DNA from: Chlorophyllum brunneum | Taxonomy: Eukaryota > Basidiomycota > Agaricomycetes > Agaricales > Agaricaceae | Assembly (NCBI GenBank): GCA_963576785.1 | Contig: OY756145.1 | Span: 2,294,001 to 2,358,000 of the forward strand | Direction: 5' to 3' | Length of the DNA stretch: 64,000 bases | Shown: in pieces, positions 12,612-24,182 of the stretch | How the letters are laid out: each line of letters opens with the position of its first letter | How positions within the stretch are numbered: position 1 is the first letter of the stretch | Program-made: the position numbers and the translations under genes | Notes under the pieces: generated by a model | The model's input: the letters and a program-made list of their open reading frames with translations, nothing else | The model's database searches: none | What the model was told of the DNA's origin: nothing

Positions 12612-13865
12612 ATGGCAACGCTAGATCCTTCGGAACCACTAACTCGAGCACGCAGTAAGCCACATCCCCTCCGTACCAGCGCCGAACGTGAGCTTATGTA
12701 TCACTGGTTAGTCGCATGTGGAACATGCACCGGTATCGCAATCGTGGTGACAGTTTTTAGGCTGTACATCCGCACTCATAAACGCCTACTTTGGTTCGAA
12801 GATGTCGGCTCACCTACCATCCTGTTCTCGTCCCTCAACTAATCCTAACCTTCAGATGTGGGTGGTCGCCAGCATGTGCGCGCTGTTAACCCGAATGGCT
12901 GCCGTTTTCGTTGACCCAAGTACGTCGCGTCACGTCCACCTCTTCGCTGCCTACATTTATATACAGACCCTCAAATTGGCGTGGCTCGCTACTATGTTAT
13001 ATCCAATACGTTTTACGCTACGATCTGGTACGTACTCTGGAATTAGTGGATCAAGTTCTTCACTGTGACTTTCTGTCTCCCACTCACCTAACAGCCGATG
13101 TGGCACTGTTTACAGGTTCGCCCGCCTTTCCATACTCTTCTCCATCATCAGGTTCCAAATTAAATATTATCCCACTTTCAAATTGCTCTGCATCGCAGTG
13201 GTTTTCTTCACCACCGGGCTAGTACTCACAGCACAGCTCTACTGGGAATGTGAAAGATATACGACTTGGAAAAGGGCCAATATTCCAGAATGTCAACTCA
13301 GTTCTACAGTTGGTATATGCCAGCTCATCAGTGAGTGCTCCTATCTCACCCCAAACACAGCCGTTCATATCATACGGGCGCCACTCCACTTTCATCCCTA
13401 CTAGCGGACGTCACTTCTGACAGTGTCCTTTTGCACCTCTCTATACGGGAATTCATGAGCATTTCAGACAAGAAGCTACGCTTCTGGCTCATACTAATCT
13501 TTTGCACTTGCATCGCCACGACCCTGGTGTCATTCGTTCATGCCGGATATTTTTTCAACTCCCAGCCACTCTCCACCGCCATTTTGGGTTTCATCGAAGT
13601 AAGTCCCTGTCTTTCTGAACCACCTGGTAGGCGCTCATCATATGTCTGCCCGTTACAGGATGCTGTGGCTTTGATTGTGTGCAGCATTCCTGTTGTAGTG
13701 TCGGCTATCTTCAAGCTCAAGGACGAAGACATGTTTTTCTCGTCTCCTGACAGGATGCGAACTCTTCCGATGCCTCAGTCTAATCGGACGCAATCACCCC
13801 AACCCCACATTTCCGTAGGATCCGCCCTGTTGCCCCTCCCTCTCCAGAGCCCCTCAGTCACGTAA
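12612..13865 (+). CDS. Fungal multi-spanning (rhodopsin-like) membrane protein, array copy 1, intact
   Basis: This belongs to a family of fungal integral membrane proteins of unknown function, common in mushroom genomes and broadly similar in layout to Pth11/rhodopsin-domain proteins. Exon 1 (12612-12654) gives MATLDPSEPLTRAR. Exon 2 from 12712 gives IACGTCTGIAIVVTVFRLYI, then RTHKRLLWFED. Further exons give MWVVASMCALLTRMAAVFV, GVARYYVISNTFYATIW, FARLSILFSIIRF, LLCIAVVFFTTGLVLTAQLY with WECERYTTW, then DVTSDSVLLHLSIREFM, LILIFCTCIATTLVSFVHAG, and DAVALIVCSIPVVVSAIFKL. That makes about seven hydrophobic helices and a polar C-tail. All joins examined keep the frame, and intron positions match copy 4. 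No ligand or pathway can be assigned. Confidence 0.7.
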
Positions 13866-14904
13866 CGAAACAAGGGAAATCTGTTGTGATCGACCTATCC
13901 ACCAATGTAATGCTCCCTGTAGCCTAAGACGCCTAGACATATCTTTCGGTTTTACGTAGAGCTCTCCTTGTGCCCCTCCTCGAGGCCCTAGCTTACAGCT
14001 CCCATAGCTGTCAAACAGTCGTCGAAGAAGACACAAAACGCAAATGTACTTACACTGATAGTAGATAGGGTACGTAATGCTGATGGGAGTTACGTTTACG
14101 TTATTCTTTGAGCGAGTCCGACTTAGAAATCCGACGAGAAGGACAGCAAGCAATGCGAAATATGAGTATTGTAATAGGACTCCACTTGGTCTAGCTAATA
14201 CTGGCATGGAGCCAGATAACCCATGTCAGTGGACTTCCCGCGATCAATCAATCGAACTTCGATGTTTTCCAGATTAATATATGTTTGAAGTGAACGTCAA
14301 GATTCCCGACTGTCATCCTCCTTTGTTCCACACGATGATCACCACTGGTATCGGACTCCCCACTGTCGGCGTTCCATGTCCCCCGCTTCCGAGCGCCCAC
14401 ACAAATAGATTCCACCTTTGAGAGCGTCTTAACCCACGAATTGACTGCTCCTTGAAGAACCCGCGCCAATACCCTGACGAATCACAATTCATATAGAAGT
14501 TCATTCTACTCCCAGGTCTGTTTCATTTTACCGTTCTCCTTCTGTGATTCCGGCACCGGTACCGGATCCCTCACACTTACCACCACGATCTATATTCTGT
14601 AGCACAAGGCATAAACCTCGCACTAATTCACAGCAGTTCCGAATCAGCCTGTCTTATGCAGAGGATTGCCTGCACCAAAACCGACCGGGTTCGAGGCACT
14701 GCACTGTCCATGGCCTTAAGGATCTCTGTCATCCAGCACAAGGCCCCGTTCCGAGTTCGACGGTGGCTGAGTGTGTACTTGGTCCTGCCTGGACCGCTTC
14801 ACAAGCTCATGTACACTTCCAGGACCCTTACTGGGGAAGGTACAAAAGGCTGACGAGGTGGTAAAATACTACAATTCAAATTGTTTCTGGCTTTACCCTC
14901 CAGC
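13866..14904. other. Spacer between array copies 1 and 2
   Basis: About 1 kb containing only short unsupported open frames. It presumably includes the 3' end of copy 1 and the former promoter of copy 2. No repeats were recognised. Confidence 0.4.
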
Positions 14905-16023
14905 ATATCTAGTCTGGACTCTTCAACTCCCACCCAAATTAAAAGCAAGTGCCTTTCTATATCATCAACGTTGATGTTGACCCCCCCTCTCCTTAGTCGT
15001 CTGCGGGATCTGCTTCGGATTCGCGACCATAACAACCATGGTTCGCCTCTACATTCGCCAAAAGCGGAGTCTGCTCTGGGTTGACGATGTCAGCTATGTG
15101 CTTATTCCCACTTTCGACCGTACTGCTCACAGCTCTGCAGATACTGGCTATTCTTAGCATGCTTGCGTCAATTACCCAGCTATTGGTAATACTCGTCAGA
15201 CCAAGTGGGTGGAATAGTACTACTTAGTGTCGGTCACTTTGTACACTGCTGTGTGGCGTGTCCATTCCTCGCGATCCACGTGCCTTAGGGTGCAAGCCCC
15301 ATCCCTTTACCAACTATCACCCCCGGTAGGTTCTCGCGCCTTTTGATCCTTTCTCGGTCATCCGAATCGCCCGGGTAGCTCGCCGCCCACCGCGCCCATT
15401 GTTGTGTATCGCGGCCCTCTTCCTTCTCACTTGGACCTACCTCATAGCTCAACTGTTTTGGGAGTGTGAAAGGAAGACCGCCTGGAAGCACATCGTACCT
15501 GCACAATGCAATGTTAGTTCCAGTCCGATTTTCCATCTTATCGGTAAGCATTCAACCCTATACTTCATTCCATGTGACAAATTTCCGATGGGCATCGTAC
15601 TCAACCATAGTGGGTGTCATCTCTGATAGCATCCTCTTGGTTGTCCCTACCCGAATGTTTATTACCTTACAGGAAAAGAGGCTGCGTTATCGTCTTATAA
15701 TCATTTTCAGTTCTGCAGTCATAGTTACGGGCGTATCACTCGTATACACTGTGTTCGTGTCCCTTTCAGACAGGAAGCCTATCCTCCTGTCCGTTATCAT
15801 CGAGATTGAGTACTGGAATTTACAGGGAAGACGAAGTACACTAGCTTCCATACAGAGCGCTATAGCCCTCACGGTATGCAATATCCCCGTCTTAGCGGCA
15901 GTCATTTTCAGGCTCCGGAAGGATGATCTCCCTCCCTCCTCACCAGACGGCATGCCCTGTTTCGAATCCATAGCACCAGATGGTGGTCATTCATCTAGAA
16001 GCACGCTACCTCTCTGGAAATGA
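14905..16023 (+). pseudogene. Rhodopsin-like membrane protein, array copy 2, degraded
   Basis: Aligning by eye to copies 1 and 4 shows the same exon order but several lesions. The expected start codon is ATA (14905-14907) in the context ATATCTAGTCTGGAC, where copy 3 has ATGTTTAGTCCAGAC. The first donor is GC instead of GT. The intron before the RYYL exon appears deleted, with frame disruption near 15210-15225. One T is missing near 15350, so the helix SRLLILFSVIRIAR is split over two frames. The donor after VIIE is AT at 15805, so the last intron would be retained as 17 residues. Surviving motifs are IVCGICFGFATITTMVRLYI, LFWECERKTAW, DSILLVVPTRMF and SAIALTVCNIPVLAAVIFRL. Sequencing error could explain one lesion, not all. 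Confidence 0.72.
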
Positions 16024-17133
16024 AGCACGGGTGGAGTTCGACAAAATTCTAGCGCTCACATCAGTATACGTATGTATATGCAGACAAGCGTTGTGTTAGT
16101 AGATAATTTGCTGCCCGATCTGTCAGTAGTATTAATGGTATTCCGAGTCCTATACATCTTCACGTTCCCTAGCTGGGACAGCCGATGGTCCCAAGATAAA
16201 CCTCCTAATATCATATTTTGGCATAGCTCTGCCCAATTTGATTATTCCCAGTATACCACAGTATTTACTTGGGCGCGGAGGTGTTACTGGCTTCATGCAA
16301 TCTTTTCGCTTGCCGTCAGCGTTAGTACTAAATGTATTCTGATGTGAGCCAGACACAAGAACGCCATCCTTTTCGGCGGTAGATTTTGCTAGTTTGATAT
16401 CTACCCGATGTTTCGCCGCACAGGCTTTTCACATCAGTCCCTGGGAGGCCCCATCATTCTTCCTCTCATATGCTGCCCCTCTTCTTTGAACTCCGGAGTC
16501 TGAACATCCCACCAATCTGTTGGAATCTGAGATGCAATCCACAGAAATTGTTGTTAACTTTTTATTCCACAGAAAAATCATTATAAATATCATAGCATAT
16601 CCCAATGTAATCCCCGTCCGTCCTTTTGCCTCCCAATAAACCTCATTCCGTTCCCTTCAATACAATCCATGCCCTACGATGTTAAAAATAGTATTTGTGG
16701 TATGTGGCTCTTGCTACGACGAGGAAAGTATGACCCTCGAGAGAACAAATGGGATCTCTTCAAGACCCGAGTCCACGGTAACTGGCAAGCAGAGCCGATA
16801 CACTCGATTGAAACCGATATCGAATGAGTACCCTCATAGTCTTAGGCTCGCCTGCACTCCTTGGTACTCGCTTTCTGCATAGGAACCGTAATATCAGCCA
16901 TTCAACGCATGGCACAATGACTGTTGCATCGGCATCAAGTATCTCCGAGTCGACTTACCTGATCAAGGCTATCCGCATATCTGGGCGGATTGAGGTCTCG
17001 ATGTTGTTCCGTCCCTAAGGGATACACTATCTTTCGTCACCAAATTCGTCTGGCCTTGTTGTATGCTCTCGCCAAGTCACGACTCCCACCCTGTGCCCTG
17101 CACCCTTTGAACTCTAAAATTTAATCTACCGAC
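16024..17133. other. Spacer between array copies 2 and 3
   Basis: About 1.1 kb, relatively AT-rich in its middle. No convincing coding frame, RNA or repeat is seen. Confidence 0.4.
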
Positions 17134-17920
17134 ATGTTTAGTCCAGACCCTTCGCCATTCGTGGACGTCCAAAATTTTCTGCGTGCCTCATTTACTATGG
17201 TTGAGGTTGATTGTCTTTGATAGTCGCTACAATTGGCTTCGGGTTGGCGATTATCGCAATTAATTCCGTCTTTGCGTCCGGTTCTCGAGAAGACAGCCCT
17301 GGTTGAAACGGTGTCAGCCGTGTTCAGCCTCCCGTCGCCTTCTCGCTAAGCAAGGTTTTCAGATGTTCGCCATACTAAGCATGGGCGCAGCAATTGTCTA
17401 ATTGATTGTACTTCCCATTAACCCAGGTAGGGAGGCGCCGGAGACGCCCCCACCCTAAGCTGTAAGATTAAGCCTCCCCACGTCCTCATAGATGAACAGA
17501 ATGGAGGGGTACGATACTATCTCGCGTTGGACTTGTTCTACACTACTGTTTGGTGAGCCCTTTGATCCGCTTCCAAGGCATTCCTGCTGGACCGGTAGGC
17601 TAATCCTTAGCCAACTACGTGCTGACCTGATTTCTAGGCTCTCCCGCCTCGGAATCTATTATTCGGTTAAGCCCCGAAGCCCTTCGCCCACCTCGTGCTC
17701 TGTTTACGGTTGCTACACTCTTTTTCCTCTCTTGGCCCTCCCTCGTAGTGCGAAACCAAAGTCTCGTGGAGGCGTGTCTAGCCAGCGCGATCCAACGTTA
17801 GTCCCAGGTTTCCCATAATCCACGTTATTGCTATCTCGCCCAGAGTGCTGTATCTCTCGTCGTGTGTAATATTACCGCCTTGGTAACCGCCGTTATTAGA
17901 AAGCCAGACCTCGGGAAAGA
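17134..17920 (+). pseudogene. Rhodopsin-like membrane protein, array copy 3, heavily degraded relic
   Basis: Fragments of each family block can be followed in order. The start is MFSPDPSPFVDVQ at 17134; then IATIGFGLAIIAINSV; then MFAILSMGAAIV followed by a TAA at 17399-17401, where copy 4 has a Gln codon (VQSIV). Next are EQNGGVRYYLALDLFYTTVW near 17500, SRLGIYYSV near 17640 and a trace of the CEPKTAW box near 17750. The last exon survives as SAVSLVVCNITALVTAVI, with the IRKPDLG tail, near 17840-17915. The block equal to DAASDGILLFIPIRLF is missing. The donor after exon 1 has also decayed. This is the oldest-looking copy of the array. Confidence 0.68.
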
Positions 17921-19113
17921 GAACAATCCACCTTCCCACCGGATCGCTTACAGACCTTGCAGATCGTTTCTGGTAGAACTAGCCCGGGGTCACGACCTTG
18001 CTAGCTGTTGAATCGGGACACATCTCCAAGGCCAACTTCACCCGATCGCTTGCCTAGCAGCCAATATATCGTTTTCATTCCCTTGATGGCAAGAACGGTG
18101 TCTTGTGTATCCACTGAAAAGTGCAAAATCAATGCTCCAGAGTACTGAGGAGTTTCACTTAATTTGTGCTCGTTTTTCTTGAGCTATACTCTAACCTAGG
18201 TCGACTCTGTGTGTTATGCCATCCTTAGGCATTAATTCATATCCTTCGTCACATCCTATATTCCAACACAACCGTTGACGCAGGAGCAGTTCTATCAGTG
18301 AACGCATCTAGAATAGAGAAACCGAAATTTCGGACGGTTCAAACGTTCCCATCGACGACGAAAGGTTTCCAGAGTCCGGAAGACCCACAGATGGCTATCA
18401 CCGCCCTGGCGCTTGAGCACAACCAGTGACTGTGTTCAGTGACTTAAACTAGGAAATACGAAGGACAAAAATATTACGATCTCGACCCCGCTCAGCGCTC
18501 AGGAGCAACCCGTATCAATCCTGATCTCTCCTCTTCGGTCTTGACCTTTTGAACCCTCACCCGGGTCCACCTAAGCAGTTTCATAAATGCAGGGGAATGT
18601 TTTCGGTAACACCACGAGTCAACTCTACTGCAACTCACCGCAGAGTCCCGGGGTGCTTTCCGGTAGCTCATCAATAGTTTGCTGTTCAGTCCGTTTCACC
18701 TGAATCATCTCCCATAGGCACATTACAATACGTCATGGCCCTTTACGGCTATCCCCTTCTGAGGCAGTGGTGCAGTGTTTGTATCAATCTAATATACAAA
18801 AAATCCAGGGTCTTTCACTTAACTCGGCAGACTGGTCGCAGTTGAGCTGTGTGCAATCAAGCGCTTTATGCACTCCTAATGAACATCGGCGACAGTATGT
18901 TCTTGGTCAACTCACATACCCCTTGCCCGGTAATCTGGATTTGATGGTCTCTCTGACCCTCACTTCAAGCATGTCCTATTGGAAAGCTGTATTCCTCGTG
19001 CTCAGTTATATTTCCTTTCCTGACTGCAGCAACTCCAGACGCTGGGTATAAAAAGATGGTGAGTGAGTGAGTGGCTGTTTTACATCGAGTTCTGTGCTGA
19101 CGACATGATAGTA
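17921..19113. other. Spacer between array copies 3 and 4
   Basis: About 1.2 kb with short open frames lacking recognisable motifs. It probably holds the copy 4 promoter. No repeat or RNA gene is recognised. Confidence 0.4.
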
Positions 19114-20246
19114 ATGGCTGACCCTTCACCCATGCCACAAGTCAGAAGTAAGATTTCTCTGCCTACTCTCGATGTCAGAACTAACATTCACTTATCGAAA
19201 TGGTAGTCGCCTGTGGCCTCTGTACGGGGATCGCGAGTATCACCACCATGCTACGTCTCTACATTCGGTCTCGGAAGCGTCGGCTTTGGTGGGATGATGT
19301 TCGTCACTTTCCCCTCAGTCCTGAGCATCCCGAGGCTAAGGCCGTCACTAACTACTCTCTACAGGGACTAGCATTCCTCAGCATGCTTGCCCTAATCGTT
19401 CAATCAATCGTGGTTTTCATCAGTCCAGGTAAAGAGTCTCGGTCTCCTTACTGTACCACGACACTACTCAAGCACCCCCCATAGAAAAACAAAACGGCAT
19501 AGTACGTTACTATCTCATAGCGACTACATTCTACTCTACCATCTGGTAAAGTTTTTATGTCCACTCACTCCCTATCGTCATCTGAATGCAAAATTTTTTT
19601 AGGTTCGCGCGCCTTTCTATTTTGTTCTGTATCATCCGGGTCGTCGATCCCGCTCTCCATCCCCGCCGTGTACTTTTCTGCGTCGCAGGACTTTTCTTCG
19701 CGGCTTGGGTCTTCCTCATCACACAGCTTTTTTGGGTGTGCGAACCTAAAACCGCATGGAGGTACGTCAAACCTCCAAGATGTGACATTGGTTATCTTGT
19801 TGTCGCTTGTCAGCTCGTCAGTAAGTGCACACTTTTCTCGCCAAGGGCATTCGCATGGTCTCACTAATATGGACGCACAGCGGACGCAGCCTCCGACGGT
19901 ATCCTCTTATTCATCCCTATCCGACTGTTCGCGGTCATCCGGGAAAAAAGGCGCCGTTACCGTTTGATGATCGCCTTTGGTACTTGTATCGCCACCACCA
20001 TCATTTCTGTCGTGCATGCCACTTTTACTTTTAAGGACATGTCTGTCCTTTTAACTGCTGTCGTCGAGGTGAGTACAGAGTCCCGGATACTGATCTCTCT
20101 TATTCATTCCTTCTTAGGATGCTATGTCCCTCATTGTGTGTAACATCCCAGTCCTACTGGCGGCCATTCTTAGATTTCGGAAAGATGACATTCCGGCTTC
20201 GCCGGACAGTCTCCCTGATTTTCCACGTGCCCACTGGCATGGCTAG
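19114..20246 (+). CDS. Fungal multi-spanning (rhodopsin-like) membrane protein, array copy 4, intact
   Basis: Same family and exon layout as copy 1. Exon 1 gives MADPSPMPQVR (ATG 19114). After the first intron come IACGLCTGIASITTMLRLYI and RSRKRRLWWDD, then LAFLSMLALIVQSIVVFISP, EKQNGIVRYYLIATTFYSTI, FARLSILFCIIRVVDPALHP, VLFCVAGLFFAAWVFLITQL with FWVCEPKTAWRYV, SDAASDGILLFIPIRLFAVI, LMIAFGTCIATTIISVVHAT, and DAMSLIVCNIPVLLAAILRF. The C-tail is short (KDDIPASPDSLPDFPRAHWHG). The conserved W-x-C-E-x-K-T-A-W box sits in the loop after helix 5. All intron joins keep the frame. It is convergent with STT3. Function is unknown; a receptor- or channel-like membrane role is inference from topology only. 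Confidence 0.72.
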
Positions 20247-20792
20247 CGCAATATTATGAGTACCCAACTTGAGCCAGATCACATTTTTATAATAGACTCC
20301 CAACCATCCATATACTCTCCATTCTCCATACGTGGAATGCCTATTGTAGCGTTAGCAGATTATCCTTTGTTAAATTTTACCTCGAGCCCCATATACAATA
20401 ACCGACTCTTCTAGCTCGCAACTGCTCCAAGCCTTGGCAATCTCTTAATTTGAATGTGTTTGATCTGTTTCTGTGTTCCTACTTGTTCCCACAGACGCTT
20501 GTGGTCTCACTCATGGCCTCGAGTGCATGGGGACTCCAATCTCTCGTCCGCGGTACAGTGAGTGATCCGATGTAGGCTGAAGAGAGCTTTCATCTCTTTT
20601 GTGCCTGAAGATTGACCTTTAAAGCTAGAACAATGATGAAACAATTTGCGCTTCGCGGAAGAGTCCATGGCAGATACATGACACACTCGTACTCACGGCA
20701 ACCAGGGAGGTTATGAAGTTGAATGAAATATTTAGGTTCGAGCCGGATTCGGAGACGTAGGACAGCCATTAAATATGTAACGCAGATTAAAA
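20247..20792. other. Convergent intergenic region
   Basis: About 550 bp between the stops of copy 4 and STT3. It should hold both 3' ends; no gene or repeat is visible. Confidence 0.45.
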
Positions 20793-23702
20793 TTACACAA
20801 CGAGTGCTTTTCGTCGCGGGACAGGCTTAGAGCGCTTCCGCTTCTTGCCCTCCGCGAACGCGTTTGCGCTTTTAAGATCTCTACCCAAGAGATCTTCTTT
20901 CTTGACTTTGTAAATTCGGACCTGTATAAGCCGAATCGTCGTTAGTCACGCGTGAAAATAAGATAGTCGGAACGGTGAACATACAATCCAGTTTTCCGAC
21001 GTGAAGGCCTCGTCTGTATGACGAAGGGATATTAGGACCGAAGTCAGTTATGTACTACAAAGAAACATACCGAGGATGTCCAGAGTGGGACCCTGTTTGG
21101 GCAGTGGCTGTTGTCTCACCCTATCCATGGCCTGGCCTCCACCGTACAGTTCATTGAATCTAACCAAGTACAAGACAACAAATACATCAGCTCAGATACC
21201 CATAACACCCGAAGACACCACGCACCGATAGTAGCTCATCTTATACATCAAGCTATTCTTCATAGTCGGAGTCGCTTTGTCATCAATTCGATATTCTCCT
21301 TGAGGAGTAAAGAAACTCGATTCCTGGACCTCATCTGGCCATACACCTTGCGCAATCCTAATCATCCACAAGAATTTGTTGATGTCATCACCCGAGTAAC
21401 CAATCAAAGCACCGAAAATGACGAGGACGTAGTCGACATCATGTTTTCTAAGGATTGGGTAGGCGACTTCTTCACTACTTGCCATCGCCTTTCCAACAGT
21501 CGCAATATGGGCTACGAATTGAATCGTCAACTGAGTGTAACTCATTTAGGCCATAAAAAGGCATACTGTTGTTCCAAGTGTTGTTATCAACCAAAGTCGG
21601 CCTGTCAGCCATACCCGCAATCTGATACCCGTAGTCCCACCAGCTCATCACAACGGCATCCTGGGGCGTATTTTGCCTCAACCAGTAATAGGCTTCCCTG
21701 AAATCATCAATAATATGTGGGCTTCCGTCCGGATTCTGCGAGGCCAATACGACAGAGGGAGATGAGTACGCAGTTGAGGTGACCCAGGTACAGTGAAAGA
21801 CGAAGAAGATGAGCATGAAAAGCGTGTGACCGACGATGATAAGACGGCTGTCAACGCCAAAGATGCCCTTTTGTTTCGTTGCGACTTTAGCTTTCGTGGA
21901 TGAGGAAGGGGGAGGGGTGGAGGAAGTGAGTTCGTTAATGGCGCCTGCGATTGTGGATTGAGTCGCAGCGGCAGTGGCCTTTTTGGCTTTCTTAGGAGTT
22001 GGTTGGTGCGTGCCGTTGGCGGGAGTGGTGGGGCCAGTATGTCCACCAGCCTCACTCCTGTCGTCAGCGACATCAGGCTCGGAAGGGTCAATGTAGGTGT
22101 CCAGAAGAGTGGAAAGTGTGATGGCAGCTGTAACGCAGACAACAGGAGTGAGAGTGAGCATCAAACGAACCATGACGCCGGCGAAGTAGCTGGCCATTAT
22201 AGCATAAATTATGACGAAGAGATGTTCATCTCGGAGTTGACGGAAGCAAAGAATGACACCGGCGGGGAAGAGGAAGATGAGGAATTGGAGGTCCATGAAG
22301 AACGAAGGCCATGCGGTTGGCTGATGCTCAGAAACAGAGGCAATGATGGGTATGTACTTTTTCGCGTAGCCGGTGTCCCAGAGGGAGTAGAAGCGACCAG
22401 TCCAAGGAGCAATCCATCCCTTGTAGGTGAGGAGGCCGAAAACGAGAGTGCCGACAGCACCAATGGCAACAACACCGATCTTCAAGAGTTTCTGGAACTG
22501 TTGGTCGGAGACATGTGATCGCACAAGCTGAGCAAAGGCGACAATTTGGAGGAGACCAAAGACAGCTAACGTGTCTGTGAGTATTGTTATGCGGGTAAAT
22601 ATAGCTCACAACACACCCAGAGCACCCATATGTTCACTAGTCTTGACCGGTTGGAAGCCAACAAAAGGCACCTGCATACTGGCCAGTGTTCCAATGGCAT
22701 ACCAGGATGAGTATGAGACATAAAGGCGGTTGGAAAACCTTCCCATGAGAATAAGGACGAGGGCATGCAGAGGGATCATGTTGGTGATGAAAACGTAGCC
22801 ACCTATTCTGGGGTCAGTCTATTTTTATCAGAAGTCGTGGCAAAGAGCTCACCCCAGGCGGCAACCATATAAAAGTAAAACACAGCAGCGAGAGTACCAA
22901 ATAGCGCACTGCCGATCTTCAGGGCTCTAATCCACAGGAAGAATGTAAACATGAGAAGGAAGATGGCAATAGCTTCGTTGTCGTAGGAGCCAGCGACCGA
23001 ACGGGAGATGTAACCAGGGACGACGCCAATGAATGCAGCAGCGAGAAGGCCAGCACTAGAATCCTTCATTTCTTTGGTGAACCTAGAAGAAAATGAGCCA
23101 ATCTAAAGGGTCTGGGCAGTGGCACGGACTTACATGTAAGTTGCCCATGCTGTTAAAGCACTGAATCCGGGCGCCAAAAGGACACAGATGTTACGGATAT
23201 CGACAGGGAGGTTGATCGCGTGAAGGAAGTTGTAGATGACACCACTGGTGGCCATGAGACCAGGATACACGGTACCACCAACGACACGTCCTAGCGGATA
23301 CCACGCCGTCGGGTCGAACCAGTTCCAGAATTCCTGCTCACAAGATCAACTTGAAGAAGGCGATGAAGTGCATATGTACACACATAGAAGCCCTTTGAGG
23401 CCAAGACCCGCGTTGCTCGACTATATCCAGTATTTCAGCTATTTCCTATTTTGAGTATGAAGCCCACTCACTAGTTGAACCATGGGTCACTTTGGATGAA
23501 AACAGTCAGTACATCGGCAGAACACCGCAACACAAAAGACTAACAATTCGTGGATTATACTCTCGAAGTTGATAACAGCGAAGAGACGCGATGCAATAGC
23601 AGCACCAGAGATCAAAGCAAGCGCGACGATGCGTATGAGGGACGCGGTATTTGCAATGGTGCCTGAAGAGACATCTGAAGGGAGGGGGTAGGCCGTCGGC
23701 AT
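20793..23702 (-). CDS. STT3: Oligosaccharyltransferase catalytic subunit STT3
   Basis: STT3 transfers the lipid-linked oligosaccharide to Asn-X-Ser/Thr sequons in the ER lumen. The first ATG is at 23702 ([17 protein letters not shown]). Helix 1 ([20 protein letters not shown]) is followed by NFESIIHE and DPWFN, the first acidic metal/substrate motif. Later exons give [40 protein letters not shown] with [11 protein letters not shown], and [13 protein letters not shown] (the SVSEH loop). Next is a Ser/Pro/Lys-rich loop of about 80 residues, then the catalytic signature [20 protein letters not shown], then NNTWNN and HIATVGKAM. The lumenal domain continues with [20 protein letters not shown] and [13 protein letters not shown]. 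The C-terminus is lysine-rich ([17 protein letters not shown]). Full length, all key motifs present. Confidence 0.95.
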
Positions 23703-24182
23703 GGCCAACAGTGACTAGAGCAAAGACACTGGTATCTTTTGTCCTGGTGTCTTGCGTCTGGGGGGAGAACTGGGTGTGGTCGGGAAATGTTGACAGTCGA
23801 CGTGTCCAATCTGGTCCTCGTAGTGCTGACTAAGCACTCCTTCCAGCGCTTCTCGATCCCTGAGAACAAAAATAGACCTCTTCAACCAAGTCTCTGACAG
23901 GCAAATCAGGCAGCTCTAAGTCCCAATGAAGGTGAGGGACTCAACTAAGGAGAGATCGCCGTAAAACTCCCCCTCTGGTCCATTTCACCTCTGGCCCAAG
24001 TATGGAGCCAAAAAAACCTATTAGCGGATTTTCTCAGCTTGGTCAGAGCGTGTCAACCTTCGTCATAGCCATCCACACGAGGACGTTTCTCCTGCCGCAG
24101 GTTTTATTCACAGGTTTTTCCACATTAATACTCACGCAATTTCAAACGTGTACTAGCTTCTGTTACTCTTCCTCTCATCTTC
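23703..24182. promoter_or_regulatory. Divergent promoter region, STT3 / polysaccharide deacetylase
   Basis: 480 bp between two outward-facing start codons. It must contain both promoters. No well-placed TATA box was recognised, so this is layout-based. Confidence 0.4.

Noticed and set aside
21958..22518. 186-residue plus-strand frame
   Set aside because: It is antisense to STT3, whose motifs are unmistakable.
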